Assembly (NCBI GenBank): GCA_029242935.1
Contig: JAQWSX010000176.1
Location: 1-64,000 of the forward strand
Reading direction: 5' to 3'
Length of the DNA: 64,000 bases
Source of the DNA: Akkermansiaceae bacterium
GTDB taxonomy: Bacteria > Verrucomicrobiota > Verrucomicrobiia > Verrucomicrobiales > Akkermansiaceae
Part shown: in pieces, positions 25,514 to 35,213 of the stretch
Numbering within the stretch: the first letter of the stretch is position 1
Layout of the letters: each line of letters opens with the position of its first letter
The notes under the pieces: generated by a model
The model's input: only the letters and a program-made list of their open reading frames with translations
The model's database searches: none
Told to the model about the DNA's origin: nothing
Position numbers and translations under genes: made by a program

Positions 25514-26566
25514 ATGAGGAAATTGGTGCCATTCATCATCGGCTGTGCCGGGAGCTTCTTGCCTGGCCAAGAGACCGGGCCTGCCATTCCTCCCGTGGTG
25601 GCAAAAAAGGCTCTACAGTGGATGCAAAACCCAGATGCCAACAAACGAGCAGCCGCTTACCGCACATTTCAGCTTTACGGTGATGAGGGAGGATCTATCT
25701 ACCGCCGCACTCTCGAAAAAGCACGGACTCTTCATGGAAAAAAGCTAGCCGACATCCTCAGCGATGAACGATCAAACCCCTTCTTAGATCTCCCCGATGT
25801 TTCGGAAAAATTGAAGACTCATCGCGCGCGCATCTATAACTTAATTAAAACCGACTACAAAAAGCAGCCAGATAAAATTGCGATGCTACGCCGCGAAGTA
25901 GGATCACTACAAAAGCTCAACGGTCGCGCTCGTATCATCGCAGAGAATGATCCTGAACCTCTCGATAAGGCAGTCAAAGCCATCGCAACGGCTCTTGCCG
26001 AAGTTACTCGAGAAGTAAATCTTATCGACGAGACCGAGTTCGACCGAAACAAGCTCGACCTCGAGGACGCTCTCATGTCGGTTTACGAGGGCGAAATTCA
26101 TCTCAAGAATAGGAAAATTATTACGAATATTCGCAAGGAAACCGAATCACTAGTTTCGGCGCGGCTCGACAATAATGCCTCCGAATGGGCTAGCGTATCT
26201 CAAAAAGATTTTGCTAACTACCTCAACGAATTCCGTTCGTTATTCGCGCTCACCCCGCTCCGCCTAGAAGAGAAGCTCTCTGATGCCGCAGTTGGGCATT
26301 CAAGAGATATGGCTTCAATGGGATTCTTCGCCCATCAATCTCCCGTCCCCAAGAAAAAATCGCCAGGTGACCGAGCTCGACTTGCCGGTTTCAAACACCG
26401 CTGGTCGGGAGAAAACATTTTTATGGGATCAGCTTCACCAGTGGCCGCCTACGACGCTTGGTTCGGCTCCGATGGACACCGCTTTATCATGTTTGCAAAC
26501 GGTCCAAATCTGATTGGAATCGGCCCACACGGAAGGCACTGGACCATGATGACCGGTAGGAAATAA
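25514..26566 (+). CDS. CAP/SCP-domain secreted protein
   Basis: A 350-residue exported protein with an N-terminal signal peptide (to about residue 18). The central 200 residues are charged and probably helical, with no motif I recognise. The C-terminal 110 residues form a CAP (SCP/PR-1-like) domain: LSDAAVGHSRDMASMGFFAHQ, RWSGENIFMG and AYDAWFGSDGHR, containing the His and Glu residues of the CAP cavity. Bacterial CAP proteins are extracytoplasmic; roles are mostly unknown. It precedes rnc by 12 bases, so the two are probably co-transcribed. Confidence 0.85.
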   Translation: MRKLVPFIIGCAGSFLPGQETGPAIPPVVAKKALQWMQNPDANKRAAAYRTFQLYGDEGGSIYRRTLEKARTLHGKKLADILSDERSNPFLDLPDVSEKLKTHRARIYNLIKTDYKKQPDKIAMLRREVGSLQKLNGRARIIAENDPEPLDKAVKAIATALAEVTREVNLIDETEFDRNKLDLEDALMSVYEGEIHLKNRKIITNIRKETESLVSARLDNNASEWASVSQKDFANYLNEFRSLFALTPLRLEEKLSDAAVGHSRDMASMGFFAHQSPVPKKKSPGDRARLAGFKHRWSGENIFMGSASPVAAYDAWFGSDGHRFIMFANGPNLIGIGPHGRHWTMMTGRK

Positions 26567-26578
26567 AACCTTTCTAAC

Positions 26579-27259
26579 GTGAGTATCGAAGAACGGCTAA
26601 ACTACACATTCAAAAGCGGGACACTTTTGAATGAAGCACTCTCCCACCCCAGTCTTTCGTCGGAAATTCGTCCAGCGCCGCCCGATAACCAAAGACTTGA
26701 ATACCTAGGTGATGCTGTTGTCGAACTCGCCATTAGCTCTCATCTTTACCACCGCTTCCCGGAATTCCAGGAAGGCGTCCTCACTAAGCTACGTGCTTCG
26801 GTGGTTTCAAAACCAGCACTCGCCGTAGCAGCCCGCACCATCGATTTGGGCAGTGCACTTTTCATGAGTAATGGAGAATCCGGAAGCGGCGGCCGTGATC
26901 GAGATTCCAACCTCGCCGACGCCCTAGAGGCTATCATTGGCGCGATCTATCTCGACAGTGGTCTTGAGGCCGCCAATGAGGTGGTCCTGCAACTACTCAG
27001 TCATCAACTCGCAACCTTAAATCCCAAAAATTCCCAAGGAAATTCCAAAGGCGAGCTTCAAGAAATTCTCCAGCAATTAACCCCGGAGGCGCCTGTTTAC
27101 GAAGTCATCTCGGAAGAAGGGCCTCCCCACGACCGGACTTTCGTCTGCGAGGTTACGTGGAAAGGCAAAACTTTGGGTCAGGGCTCCGGCTCTAGTAAAA
27201 AATCAGCCGAAGCAAAAGCCGCACAGGCTGCCCTGACCACTCAGATCTGGAAAAGCTAG
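26579..27259 (+). CDS. rnc: Ribonuclease III
   Basis: Double-stranded RNA endonuclease for rRNA and mRNA processing. The signature [17 protein letters not shown] (about residues 38-54) holds the metal-binding Glu and Asp. [17 protein letters not shown] is the second metal cluster. A dsRNA-binding domain occupies about 150-226 ([11 protein letters not shown] to [10 protein letters not shown]). The length of 226 residues is standard. The start is GTG. Its stop overlaps the end of the DUF1501 gene on the opposite strand. Confidence 0.96.
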   Translation: MSIEERLNYTFKSGTLLNEALSHPSLSSEIRPAPPDNQRLEYLGDAVVELAISSHLYHRFPEFQEGVLTKLRASVVSKPALAVAARTIDLGSALFMSNGESGSGGRDRDSNLADALEAIIGAIYLDSGLEAANEVVLQLLSHQLATLNPKNSQGNSKGELQEILQQLTPEAPVYEVISEEGPPHDRTFVCEVTWKGKTLGQGSGSSKKSAEAKAAQAALTTQIWKS

Positions 27260-28713
27260 GCAAGAATCTTACTAATCACCTTCCTCGGCTCCACGCCAGT
27301 CAGTCGTTCGTCGAGACCCTGATGCCTCAGGGTGAACCTCTCGTGGTCGATCCCTAAACAGTGGAGTGCCGTCGCATTGATTTCGTTAATATGCACCTTG
27401 TCCTTGACCGGATTATAGGAAAACTCATCAGTTTCTCCGACTTCGGCGCCTCCCTTAATCCCTCCACCGGCCATCCACATACAGAAATTTTTTGGGTGGT
27501 GATCTCTTCCGTATGTCTCACGGCTTAGCTTGCCTTGCGAATAAACAGTCCGCCCAAATTCCCCCCCCCATATCACAAGGGTTTCATCCAACATGCCCCG
27601 TTGCTTGAGATCCTTAATCAATCCGGCGCAAGCTTGGTCAGTGTCCAAACACTGGTTCCCCAACTCCTTCGGTAAATTCCCGTGAGAATCCCAACCACGA
27701 TGCATGATCTGGACAACGCGCACCCCCTTCTCCACTAGACGGCGGGCGAGAAGAGCACTTGAGGCAAACGAACCCGGTGTTTTTACGCGGTCCCCATAAA
27801 GCCCCAAGGTCGACTCTTTCTCTTGGCTCAGGTCAGTCAACTCCGGCACGCTAGCCTGCATTCTGAACGCCATTTCATATTGCGAAATACGAGTCTGGAT
27901 ATCCGGGTCCCCAAACTTTTCAAATCCTTGCTGATTCAGTTTTCCGAGAGCATCGAGCATCGAACGTCGATCCTGCCGATCCACCCCTGGCGGGTTTTCA
28001 AGATGCAGAACCGGATCATTCCCGGATCTCAAAACAACACCGCTATTCCTCCCCGGTAAAAACCCGGGTCCCCACATCCGACTGAATAGCGCCTGGGCAT
28101 TCGAGCCATTCGGAAAGTTGGGAGTCAGAGCGACAAAGGCGGGGAGATCTTCAGTTTCTGCTCCCAGCCCATATGAAATCCAAGACCCCATACTCGGCTT
28201 TCCCGGGACCTCGCTTCCGGTCATTACAAAAGTACAAGCCGGATCGTGATTAATTGCGTTGGAATGTACTGCTTTCACCACTGCAATATCATCTACGACT
28301 CCTGCAGTATGAGGTAACAACTCACTGACCCATCGACCACATTCACCATGCTGGGAAAACTTGAATTTCGAGGGTGCCACCGGAAAACGACCCTGTCCGC
28401 TTGTCATAGTCGTAATACGATTACCCAGGAAATCCTTCGGCAAATCCTTGTTAAATTGTTTGTGTAAATCTGGCTTATGATCCCAAGTATCAAGCTGCGA
28501 CGGGCCACCGTTCATATGCAGATAGATCACCGCCTTAGCCTTGCCTGCAAAATGGGGAAGCGTGGGCAAACCAGGGTGCATCGGAGACCCGGCTTGCGCC
28601 GCACCGCGGGAAGCCATCATTGACGCAAATGCCACACCTCCGAGTCGCATCCCGTTATCGCCAAAAAATTGGCGCCGAGTTTGCAAAAGTTGATTTTTGA
28701 AAAATGGATTCAT
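27256..28713 (-). CDS. DUF1501 protein with Tat-type signal
   Basis: A 485-residue DUF1501 protein, a sulfatase/alkaline-phosphatase-like fold common in Planctomycetota and Verrucomicrobiota. The ATG at 28713 gives the typical start [18 protein letters not shown] with a twin-arginine motif and a following hydrophobic stretch. [39 protein letters not shown]-type residues, and [11 protein letters not shown] with GRDHHPKNF near the end are family hallmarks. A longer frame begins with TTG at 28737 and is less likely. It starts 10 bases after the stop of the PSD1-type gene; the two families are paired in many genomes, suggesting a joint periplasmic function. Confidence 0.93.
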   Translation of the reverse strand: MNPFFKNQLLQTRRQFFGDNGMRLGGVAFASMMASRGAAQAGSPMHPGLPTLPHFAGKAKAVIYLHMNGGPSQLDTWDHKPDLHKQFNKDLPKDFLGNRITTMTSGQGRFPVAPSKFKFSQHGECGRWVSELLPHTAGVVDDIAVVKAVHSNAINHDPACTFVMTGSEVPGKPSMGSWISYGLGAETEDLPAFVALTPNFPNGSNAQALFSRMWGPGFLPGRNSGVVLRSGNDPVLHLENPPGVDRQDRRSMLDALGKLNQQGFEKFGDPDIQTRISQYEMAFRMQASVPELTDLSQEKESTLGLYGDRVKTPGSFASSALLARRLVEKGVRVVQIMHRGWDSHGNLPKELGNQCLDTDQACAGLIKDLKQRGMLDETLVIWGGEFGRTVYSQGKLSRETYGRDHHPKNFCMWMAGGGIKGGAEVGETDEFSYNPVKDKVHINEINATALHCLGIDHERFTLRHQGLDERLTGVEPRKVISKILA

Positions 28714-28723
28714 GTCGGTCAGA

Positions 28724-31700
28724 TCAATTACGGACAATGGCCTCGTCCATGTTTAAAATTAAATTGGCCACTAAGGACCATGCAGCCAGCTCAGAGGAAT
28801 CAAGATCCTTTGCAGGCTCGGATTCCCCAAAGGAAATGGCTTTCATCGCTTCCCCCGGAGCGCCCTGATATTTTGCGAATTGCTTTTGAAAGAAGTGGCC
28901 AATGATTTTCTTCTCCTCAACTCCTGGCAGCCTCGAAAGGACACTTCTGAAAATAAAGTCTATCCTTTTCCCGCGATCGTTCGCGCTCTTCATAGCCCGT
29001 TCACCCAACCCACGGGCGGCCTCAAAATGCTGCACATCGTTCATCAACTGCAAGGCCTGCAACGGCGTGTTACTCCGCTCACGCTTTAAACAGAATTGCT
29101 CGCGAGCAGGAGCATCGAAGTTGGCAAACATCGGATGAGGCGCAGTCCGCTTGAAAAAGGTATAAACCGACCTTCGATACAAATCAGCCCCATTCCCTCG
29201 CTTGTAAAACCGCGTGTTTGATCCCCCAAAGGCGACCGGCTCCCAAATATTTGAAGGTTGATATGGCATGACACCACGACCACCCATCTTGAAGTCCATC
29301 AAACCGCCTACAAACAACACCTGATCACGTAGCTGTTCGGCATCGAGACGGAACCTCGGCCCGCGAGCCAGGAGACGATTCTCAGGATCATTGTCCCACC
29401 TCGGACTTGCCGCGCCACTCTCCTGTCGAAAAGTCTTCGTCATCAGCATCTCGCGCATGAGTGCTTTGACATCCCAACCATTATCTTGAAAACGCAGAGC
29501 CAAGTAGTCCAACAACTTAGGATGACTGGGAACTTCTCCCTGAGTGCCAAAATCATGACTGGTCTTCACCAAGCCAGTTCCAAAAACCTGCTGCCAAAAA
29601 CGATTCACTACGACCCGGGCGGTCAGTGGATTCTCTCGAGAGACCAACCACTTTGCAAGATCAAGACGTGTTGCCCGCTCCCCAGTTTTCACCAATGCGG
29701 GCAGAACTGAAGGGGTCCCAGGTTCCACCTTCTCGCCCGGCTGGTTATACTCGCCGCGCTTCATCACGTAACTCTGACGAGGTTTGGGTAAATCTCGATA
29801 TACAAAAGTTGACGGCAACCCTTTTTCATAATTTACCTGATCACTCTTAATCTTTGTCAACTCGGTCCGTTTTACCTCAATTTCTTTCCCCAAAGTCCCG
29901 CAGACCCGTGCAAGATAGTAATCTTTCAGAAGAGCCAACTCCGATGGCTTTCGTTCTTTCTTAACACCTTCTCGAAGCCACTGACTCAGTGGTTCAGGGA
30001 CTCCATTCACCTGCTTTGCTTTCCTCCATGCTAAAAACGAAGCTTTAGGATTCGTCGTAGGATCTTCGCTTCCAAGAACCCCAAAATGATCAAAATAAGC
30101 GGTTCCTCCATGGACTGTGAAAGCAAACCCAACGACTTGCATCCCGGCCTTCAAACCCATTTTTTCACCAGGGACTTCCAACCTTACCCACTTGCCTGTC
30201 TCAGGTAATGGGCCAGCAACGAATCGCTCACTCGTCCCCTTCTTACCAAAATCAATAATATCAGCCCCCCAAACTGCCCGATGATTCCACGCCGAAGTAT
30301 GAAATTGAATCATCACTTCCTCTGGCGTATCTTTAGGATCGAGGTAAACGTGAAGAAAAAACCTCGATCCGCTTGGCACCGCCAAAGGAGCCCCCCCCGA
30401 TTGATAATAATCTTGGGCCATCTCTTTGCCTCCTCGCTTCAGCGCCTTTTGCCCACTGAATATGGGCTGATCTACCAACGTCAGAGGATGCCCAGAGTTT
30501 CCAACTTCCGCCCCATTTGGAAAACCATCTTCAAACCAAATAGCTTCCGTGTCTTTAATCCGACTCGACGATTCCTTCTCCGCCGGGTCTTGGTATGAAC
30601 TCCACACTGGAAGCTTCTTCATCGCTTCCACCACGGAATTGCTCAGCTCATTATACTCCGTAATTTTTGCATCATAATCGTCCGACTTCACCTTGATTAC
30701 CGGAGCAGTTAGCAGACTGTTACCATCCATTGCGGGATCCGCATTAGAATTAAAAAAGGCATACAGAGAATAAAAATCCTTCTGGGAAATCGGGTCGTAT
30801 TTGTGATCGTGACAAACCGCACATTGAGCTGTCAGCCCCAACCAAACCTGCGCAGTCGTGCTTGCGCGATCTACCGCATAGCGGAAGATCAATTCCTCTT
30901 TAATGCTTCCACCCTCACCACTCGTGACATTGCAACGGTTAAAGCCAGTGGCCACCAGTTGATCCACCTTTGGATTCGGCAACAAATCTCCTGCCAGCTG
31001 CTCAACCGTAAAATCATCATAGGGAAGATTCTCATTGAATGATTTGATCACCCAATCTCGATACGCCCACATCTGACGCTCATTATCTAAATGCATCCCG
31101 TGTGTATCACCATAACGCGCGGCATCCAGCCAATGCCGTGCCATTTCTTCTCCGTAACGAGGAGAATCTAAATAGCGATCTACCATTCGCTCATAAGCTC
31201 CATCCGTCTCATCAGACAAAAATCTATCTACCTCTTGAATCGTCGGAGGTAAGCCTGAGAGAGCAAAGCTCACTCTCCGAATCAACACCTCGCGATCCGC
31301 TTCGGACGATAATTGCAGATCATTCTTCTTTAGGACAGATCCCACAAATCGATCGATCTCACTTCCCTGACCAGGTGGCACGACAGACATCACCGGAGGT
31401 TCAAAAGCCCAATGCTTCTGGTAGGATGCACCTTCTTCAATCCACCGCTTAATCAATTTTTTTTCCTCATTGCTAAGCGTCTTACGCGAATCAGGCGGAG
31501 GCATCATCTCATCTTCATCATCCGAAATCATCCTCAGCCACGACTCGCTCTCATCCGGTTTTCCCGCCACTAATGCTGACTTTCCGCGGCGCTTCTTTCG
31601 GAATGCTCCCTCCGGCGTATCAAGCCGCAACTTAGCCTCCCGCGCATCCTCGTCCATCCCATGACACGCAAAGCATTTGTCCGAAAGAATCGGACGGATG

Positions 31701-31810
31701 TCCCTATTAAAGTTTAAGGCCTCGCTTTCATTTGCAAAAAGAGCCGGCCCCAACATCAAAAAAACGCAAAAAGCATCGCGGTATTTCACGGCTAAAATTA
31801 GCAAAAACAT
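28724..31810 (-). CDS. PSCyt1/DUF1549/DUF1553 (PSD1) c-type cytochrome-like protein
   Basis: A 1028-residue exported protein. After a signal peptide comes a planctomycete cytochrome C domain with CFACHG (heme c site) and [14 protein letters not shown]1549 follows ([35 protein letters not shown]), then a second CxxCH in [12 protein letters not shown] beta-rich insert of about 200 residues resembling a carbohydrate-binding module lies in the middle (around [14 protein letters not shown]). DUF1553 closes the protein ([49 protein letters not shown]). This architecture with a DUF1501 partner is a PVC hallmark, presumed to act in periplasmic polymer breakdown; the reaction is not established. Confidence 0.93.
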   Translation of the reverse strand: MFLLILAVKYRDAFCVFLMLGPALFANESEALNFNRDIRPILSDKCFACHGMDEDAREAKLRLDTPEGAFRKKRRGKSALVAGKPDESESWLRMISDDEDEMMPPPDSRKTLSNEEKKLIKRWIEEGASYQKHWAFEPPVMSVVPPGQGSEIDRFVGSVLKKNDLQLSSEADREVLIRRVSFALSGLPPTIQEVDRFLSDETDGAYERMVDRYLDSPRYGEEMARHWLDAARYGDTHGMHLDNERQMWAYRDWVIKSFNENLPYDDFTVEQLAGDLLPNPKVDQLVATGFNRCNVTSGEGGSIKEELIFRYAVDRASTTAQVWLGLTAQCAVCHDHKYDPISQKDFYSLYAFFNSNADPAMDGNSLLTAPVIKVKSDDYDAKITEYNELSNSVVEAMKKLPVWSSYQDPAEKESSSRIKDTEAIWFEDGFPNGAEVGNSGHPLTLVDQPIFSGQKALKRGGKEMAQDYYQSGGAPLAVPSGSRFFLHVYLDPKDTPEEVMIQFHTSAWNHRAVWGADIIDFGKKGTSERFVAGPLPETGKWVRLEVPGEKMGLKAGMQVVGFAFTVHGGTAYFDHFGVLGSEDPTTNPKASFLAWRKAKQVNGVPEPLSQWLREGVKKERKPSELALLKDYYLARVCGTLGKEIEVKRTELTKIKSDQVNYEKGLPSTFVYRDLPKPRQSYVMKRGEYNQPGEKVEPGTPSVLPALVKTGERATRLDLAKWLVSRENPLTARVVVNRFWQQVFGTGLVKTSHDFGTQGEVPSHPKLLDYLALRFQDNGWDVKALMREMLMTKTFRQESGAASPRWDNDPENRLLARGPRFRLDAEQLRDQVLFVGGLMDFKMGGRGVMPYQPSNIWEPVAFGGSNTRFYKRGNGADLYRRSVYTFFKRTAPHPMFANFDAPAREQFCLKRERSNTPLQALQLMNDVQHFEAARGLGERAMKSANDRGKRIDFIFRSVLSRLPGVEEKKIIGHFFQKQFAKYQGAPGEAMKAISFGESEPAKDLDSSELAAWSLVANLILNMDEAIVRN

Positions 31811-31942
31811 TCCAGAGCGAAAACTAAAAAAAACTCATTAGCCACCCGGAGAAACCTTTCGAGTCCTATGGGACCTTCAGAAATCATCCAGACGCCGAAA
31901 GGGAAAATAGCGCTATTAGTTCTCTTTTTTCCCGCTTTTCAC

Positions 31943-32710
31943 TTAGTCTAAAATTCGGATTTCGTTTGCTTGAAGTATTTTCTCGATCCCAGTCGCAGTC
32001 TGCAAGAGCAGCTCACCTTGGGGCGACACTCCGGCAACATGGCCCGTTCTAGTAATTCCTCCCACATCAAGTCGCACATTATTCCCATTCAAAACGCAAC
32101 GCGCCGACCAGGCATCAAGCAACTCCTCAAAATCCGATCCTATCTGGGCAAGCCTTAACTCTAATCGACGAAGACAACTAATGAGAACTTCTTCTCTCGA
32201 AATCTCCTCGCCCAACTCGAGAGCAAGAGAAGTTGCAGGGTGGGAAAGCCCATTTGGAAAAGCCTTCACATTCACGTTCAACCCAACTCCCACCACCACG
32301 AAACCCGAATCAGCCTCAACCAAGATTCCACAAATCTTTTTCCCTCCCACCCAAACATCGTTCGGCCACTTCACTCCAGAAGACACGCCAAACGAATCAA
32401 GCCCCTCGGCAATTGCCAGACCCGCCGCTAACGCAAAGCGAGACCATAAAGTCGGTGCTTCTTTGGGCCTGACAATAAGGGTAAAAGCCAAGCCCTCACC
32501 TGCTGGACAAAGCCAAGGTTGTCCCTGCCTACCTCGCCCGGAGGTCTGATGTTCAGTCAAAACCACGCTGAGATCGGATGCGCCCTTGAATGCAAATCTT
32601 CGGGCCTCATCGTTTGTCGAACCGCACTCAGGCAAAAAAATCACCCGCTCACCCCACTCGGGCGAGAGATCGTTCAGGATCACCCCATTCCATTCTTTAT
32701 CACTCACCAC
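31943..32710 (-). CDS. birA: Biotin--[acetyl-CoA-carboxylase] ligase, single-domain type
   Basis: Attaches biotin to the biotin carboxyl carrier protein. GRGRQGQPW is the biotinyl-AMP loop, LAFTLIVRP and KWPNDVWVGGKKICGIL (with the catalytic Lys) follow, and VVVGVGLNVN is the next conserved strand. There is no N-terminal helix-turn-helix, so this is a non-regulatory enzyme. The start is uncertain: GTG at 32710 or 32707 is chosen, but the frame is open to TTG at 32731. All options overlap the 3' end of nadC, so coupling to it is likely. The stretch upstream of PSD1 (31811-31942) holds a 12-bp palindrome AATAGCGCTATT at 31906 and no credible gene. Confidence 0.9.
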   Translation of the reverse strand: MVSDKEWNGVILNDLSPEWGERVIFLPECGSTNDEARRFAFKGASDLSVVLTEHQTSGRGRQGQPWLCPAGEGLAFTLIVRPKEAPTLWSRFALAAGLAIAEGLDSFGVSSGVKWPNDVWVGGKKICGILVEADSGFVVVGVGLNVNVKAFPNGLSHPATSLALELGEEISREEVLISCLRRLELRLAQIGSDFEELLDAWSARCVLNGNNVRLDVGGITRTGHVAGVSPQGELLLQTATGIEKILQANEIRILD

Positions 32711-33587
32711 CGGATAGCTCTGTAAATTCAAGCGAAAGATCGAGCGCCACCGCCGAATGTGTTAAGGCCCCGACTGAAATAAAATTCACTCCGGTTTCCG
32801 CAATCTCTGCGACCGTTTCCAAATTAACTCCTCCGCTTGCTTCCAGCAAAGGCCCCATCCCCTCCCGCATCTCGACCGCCCTTCGCAGCGAGTCATTATT
32901 CATGTTATCCAGAAGAATATAGTCCACTCCATCTAACTTCAAAAATGCTTCAACCTGATCGGGGCAATCGGCTTCCAATTCGATTTCCACACCAGGTTTA
33001 TCGGCACGCAATTGATTAATTGCCTTCTGCAAGGCCTCGATCCCACCTTGGACAACCAAATGATTATCCTTTACCATTGCCCGGTCATAGAGCCCCATTC
33101 GATGGTTCATTCCACCGCCGGCGATCACCGCTGCTTTTTCCAAAGCCCGCCAACCCGGCGTTGTTTTTCGGGTATCAAGAATTTTCGCTCCCGTCCCATC
33201 GGTCAACTCCACAAATTGGCGAGTCTTGGTCGCCACACCCGAAAGTCGCTGCAGGAAATTTAAAGCCACCCGCTCCGCCGTCAGAAGGGAACGGGCTTTG
33301 CCCCGGACCTCTATTACGTATGCTCCTGAGTTCACATGATTTCCACTCTCGAGGAGAACCTTGACTGTAGTCTCATCATCGACCCGTTTAAAAACCTCTT
33401 CAGCAACCTCCACCCCTGCAACCACACCTTCAGCTTTCGCCAGAATTAAACCACGCGCCTCGCGATGCTCCGGCACAAAATAAGACGAAGTCACATCTCC
33501 GGGGCCGATATCTTCTGCCAGCGCCAAATCAATCAAAGTAGAAGTTCTTTCGTCCACTCCGAAACCATAGCGGGGTGCCCCGCCCAT
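32700..33587 (-). CDS. nadC: Nicotinate-nucleotide pyrophosphorylase (carboxylating)
   Basis: Quinolinate phosphoribosyltransferase of NAD synthesis. LALAEDIGPGDVTS, ERVALNFLQRLSGVAT (the catalytic Arg-Asn region), KILDTRKTTPGWR, GGGMNHRMGLYD and LEASGGVN are all diagnostic. The length of 295 residues is usual. It is divergent from the efflux lipoprotein gene across 69 bases that contain an operator-like inverted repeat, and it overlaps birA. Confidence 0.95.
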   Translation of the reverse strand: MGGAPRYGFGVDERTSTLIDLALAEDIGPGDVTSSYFVPEHREARGLILAKAEGVVAGVEVAEEVFKRVDDETTVKVLLESGNHVNSGAYVIEVRGKARSLLTAERVALNFLQRLSGVATKTRQFVELTDGTGAKILDTRKTTPGWRALEKAAVIAGGGMNHRMGLYDRAMVKDNHLVVQGGIEALQKAINQLRADKPGVEIELEADCPDQVEAFLKLDGVDYILLDNMNNDSLRRAVEMREGMGPLLEASGGVNLETVAEIAETGVNFISVGALTHSAVALDLSLEFTELSGGE

Positions 33588-33591
33588 ACCA

Positions 33592-33630
33592 GCGTTTTGG
33601 CGGCGTTTTGTGACTGGTATCCTGTCACAA
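33592..33630. promoter_or_regulatory. Operator-like inverted repeat and direct repeat between nadC and efflux gene
   Basis: TTGTGAC and GTCACAA form a perfect 7-bp inverted repeat with a 9-base spacer (33608-33630). Just before it GCGTTTTG occurs twice, 11 bases apart (33592 and 33603). The half-sites look like TGTGA/TCACA, but the spacing is 11 rather than the 6 of CRP sites, so a TetR- or MarR-type repressor is a better guess. It lies 26 bases before the ATG of the efflux gene and could also act on nadC. Confidence 0.45.
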
Positions 33631-33656
33631 TCCGACGCACATTGATGCGCGCTTAA

Positions 33657-35051
33657 ATGTTGGTTATTTTCTCAAAACTCCCCACAACTCTCGCCCTCGG
33701 CCTTGCCGCCACTCTCGTCTCGTGCGAAGCCCTCAAAGGTCCCAAGGCGGTTGACTCTAAAAAACTCGATTTACCTGGAGCTTTTTCTCAGGCCAACTCC
33801 GGACAGAACGCAAAGATTTCAACCGGCTGGATTAAGGAGTTTCGCGACTCCCGTATGACCAAAGTTGTCAAAACCGCCCTCGCGCATAATCAAGGGCTCA
33901 AAGCCGCAGCTCATCGGCTCAAGGCTGCCCGCGAAGGAACTATCATCGGGGGAGCCGGCCGACTTCCCTCAATCAATGCTACAACCTCATTCCGCAAAAC
34001 GGATAGTCGGGATATCTCCTCAAGCGAGAATTATTCCATCTCTCTCAACGCCGCCTGGGAGCCTGACCTCTGGGGGCGACTTCGGAATCTCGATTACTCT
34101 GCTCGCGCAAATTACGTTGCATCGATAGCCGACTTTCGGGGCGCCAGACTTTCACTTGCAGCAAACACCGCGAAGGCCTGGTGTAATCTTGTCACCTCGG
34201 AACAACAGCTCGAACTCGCCAAAACCAATGTCGAGTCATTTAGTCAGGCTCTTATCGTTGTGGAGCGACGTTACAAGGCAAACACCCTTCGGTCCGTTGA
34301 TGTCCAGTTCGCCCGCAACAATGTCGCCAATTCAAAGCGTAGCTTGAGCGTTCGCCAACTCGACCGTGACGACGCGGCCCGGAACCTCGAAGTTCTTCTT
34401 GGGCGATATCCCGCCGCCTCCATCAAATCATCGACCGACCTTCCCTACCTTTCAGAAAACATCCCTATCGGCCTCCCATCCGAACTCCTCGAACGACGCC
34501 CCGATCTCGAAGCGGCCCGTGCCCGCCTCTTTGCCTCAGCCCAGAATGCTGAGGCAGCTCGTAAGAGCCTTCTCCCAAATCTTCGCCTAACAGGAGGCAG
34601 CTCAAATGGCTCAGATACCTTTCGCCGAGCCTTTGATCCAGATTTTTTAGTTTACTCGATAGCCTCATCGCTAGCGCAAACCATCTACCAAGGGGGTGCT
34701 CTTAGCGCACGTGCACGTGCGGCTCTCAATCAAAATCGAGCCGCCATCGAAGATTACACCCGCCTCGCTCTACTGGCCTTCCGCGAAGTCGAATCCGCAA
34801 TCGAAACAGACCGTTCGCTCACTGAACAGGAGCGCTACCTAAGACAAGAGGTCAAACAATCCCAGCTCGCTGTTAAACGCGCCCTTTCTGATATCAGTCT
34901 CGGAATTGATGGAGCCTCTTTCTTGGAATATCTTGAAGCACAACGTCGGGCAGAAGCGGCCGGCATCTCGTTGATTCGGCTCAAGAACCAACGCCTCCAG
35001 AACCGCATCGATCTCCATCTGGCCTTAGGCGGTGACTATTCGACAAAATAG
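33657..35051 (+). CDS. Outer-membrane efflux lipoprotein (NodT/OprM family)
   Basis: A TolC-fold outer-membrane factor of 464 residues. The signal peptide ends in LVSC, a lipobox, so the mature protein is a lipoprotein starting at Cys23. Two OEP repeats follow; LLGRYPAASI, GLPSELLERRPDLEAAR and LRLTGGSS are family motifs, and the protein ends in LHLALGGDY. Such proteins complete RND or MFS efflux pumps, but no pump or adaptor gene lies next to it, unlike its relative at the right edge of the window, which shares the C-terminal signature. Its own upstream inverted repeat suggests separate regulation. Confidence 0.9.
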   Translation: MLVIFSKLPTTLALGLAATLVSCEALKGPKAVDSKKLDLPGAFSQANSGQNAKISTGWIKEFRDSRMTKVVKTALAHNQGLKAAAHRLKAAREGTIIGGAGRLPSINATTSFRKTDSRDISSSENYSISLNAAWEPDLWGRLRNLDYSARANYVASIADFRGARLSLAANTAKAWCNLVTSEQQLELAKTNVESFSQALIVVERRYKANTLRSVDVQFARNNVANSKRSLSVRQLDRDDAARNLEVLLGRYPAASIKSSTDLPYLSENIPIGLPSELLERRPDLEAARARLFASAQNAEAARKSLLPNLRLTGGSSNGSDTFRRAFDPDFLVYSIASSLAQTIYQGGALSARARAALNQNRAAIEDYTRLALLAFREVESAIETDRSLTEQERYLRQEVKQSQLAVKRALSDISLGIDGASFLEYLEAQRRAEAAGISLIRLKNQRLQNRIDLHLALGGDYSTK

Positions 35052-35193
35052 CATTGTATTGGACTTCCTCTCGCTCATCGCGGGACTAAAGAAGAATTTT
35101 TCAATATCATTTAGGTCAAGCGTCTACCAAGACAATCTTCTCAGACCAGCAACACAAAATTCTAGGAAATTTTCCTTGATAAGGCCTCTCGTT

Positions 35194-35212
35194 AACGCAA
35201 GTTTATTGCGTT
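35194..35212 (+). promoter_or_regulatory. Inverted repeat directly before the His-rich barrel gene
   Basis: AACGCAA-GTTTA-TTGCGTT is a perfect 7-bp inverted repeat that ends two bases before the ATG. It overlaps the place where the ribosome binding site should be, and no other ribosome binding site is visible. It could be a repressor operator, or an RNA hairpin that controls translation. The sequence does not match Fur or Zur consensus sites I know. Confidence 0.4.
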
Positions 35213-35213
35213 T

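Noticed and set aside
31868-31951. 27-codon hydrophobic ORF between birA and PSD1 genes
   Set aside because: Too short, no ribosome binding site, overlaps the birA end.
33609-33629. CRP-like TGTGA...TCACA site
   Set aside because: Spacing of 11 instead of 6 between the half-sites; kept only as a generic operator candidate.
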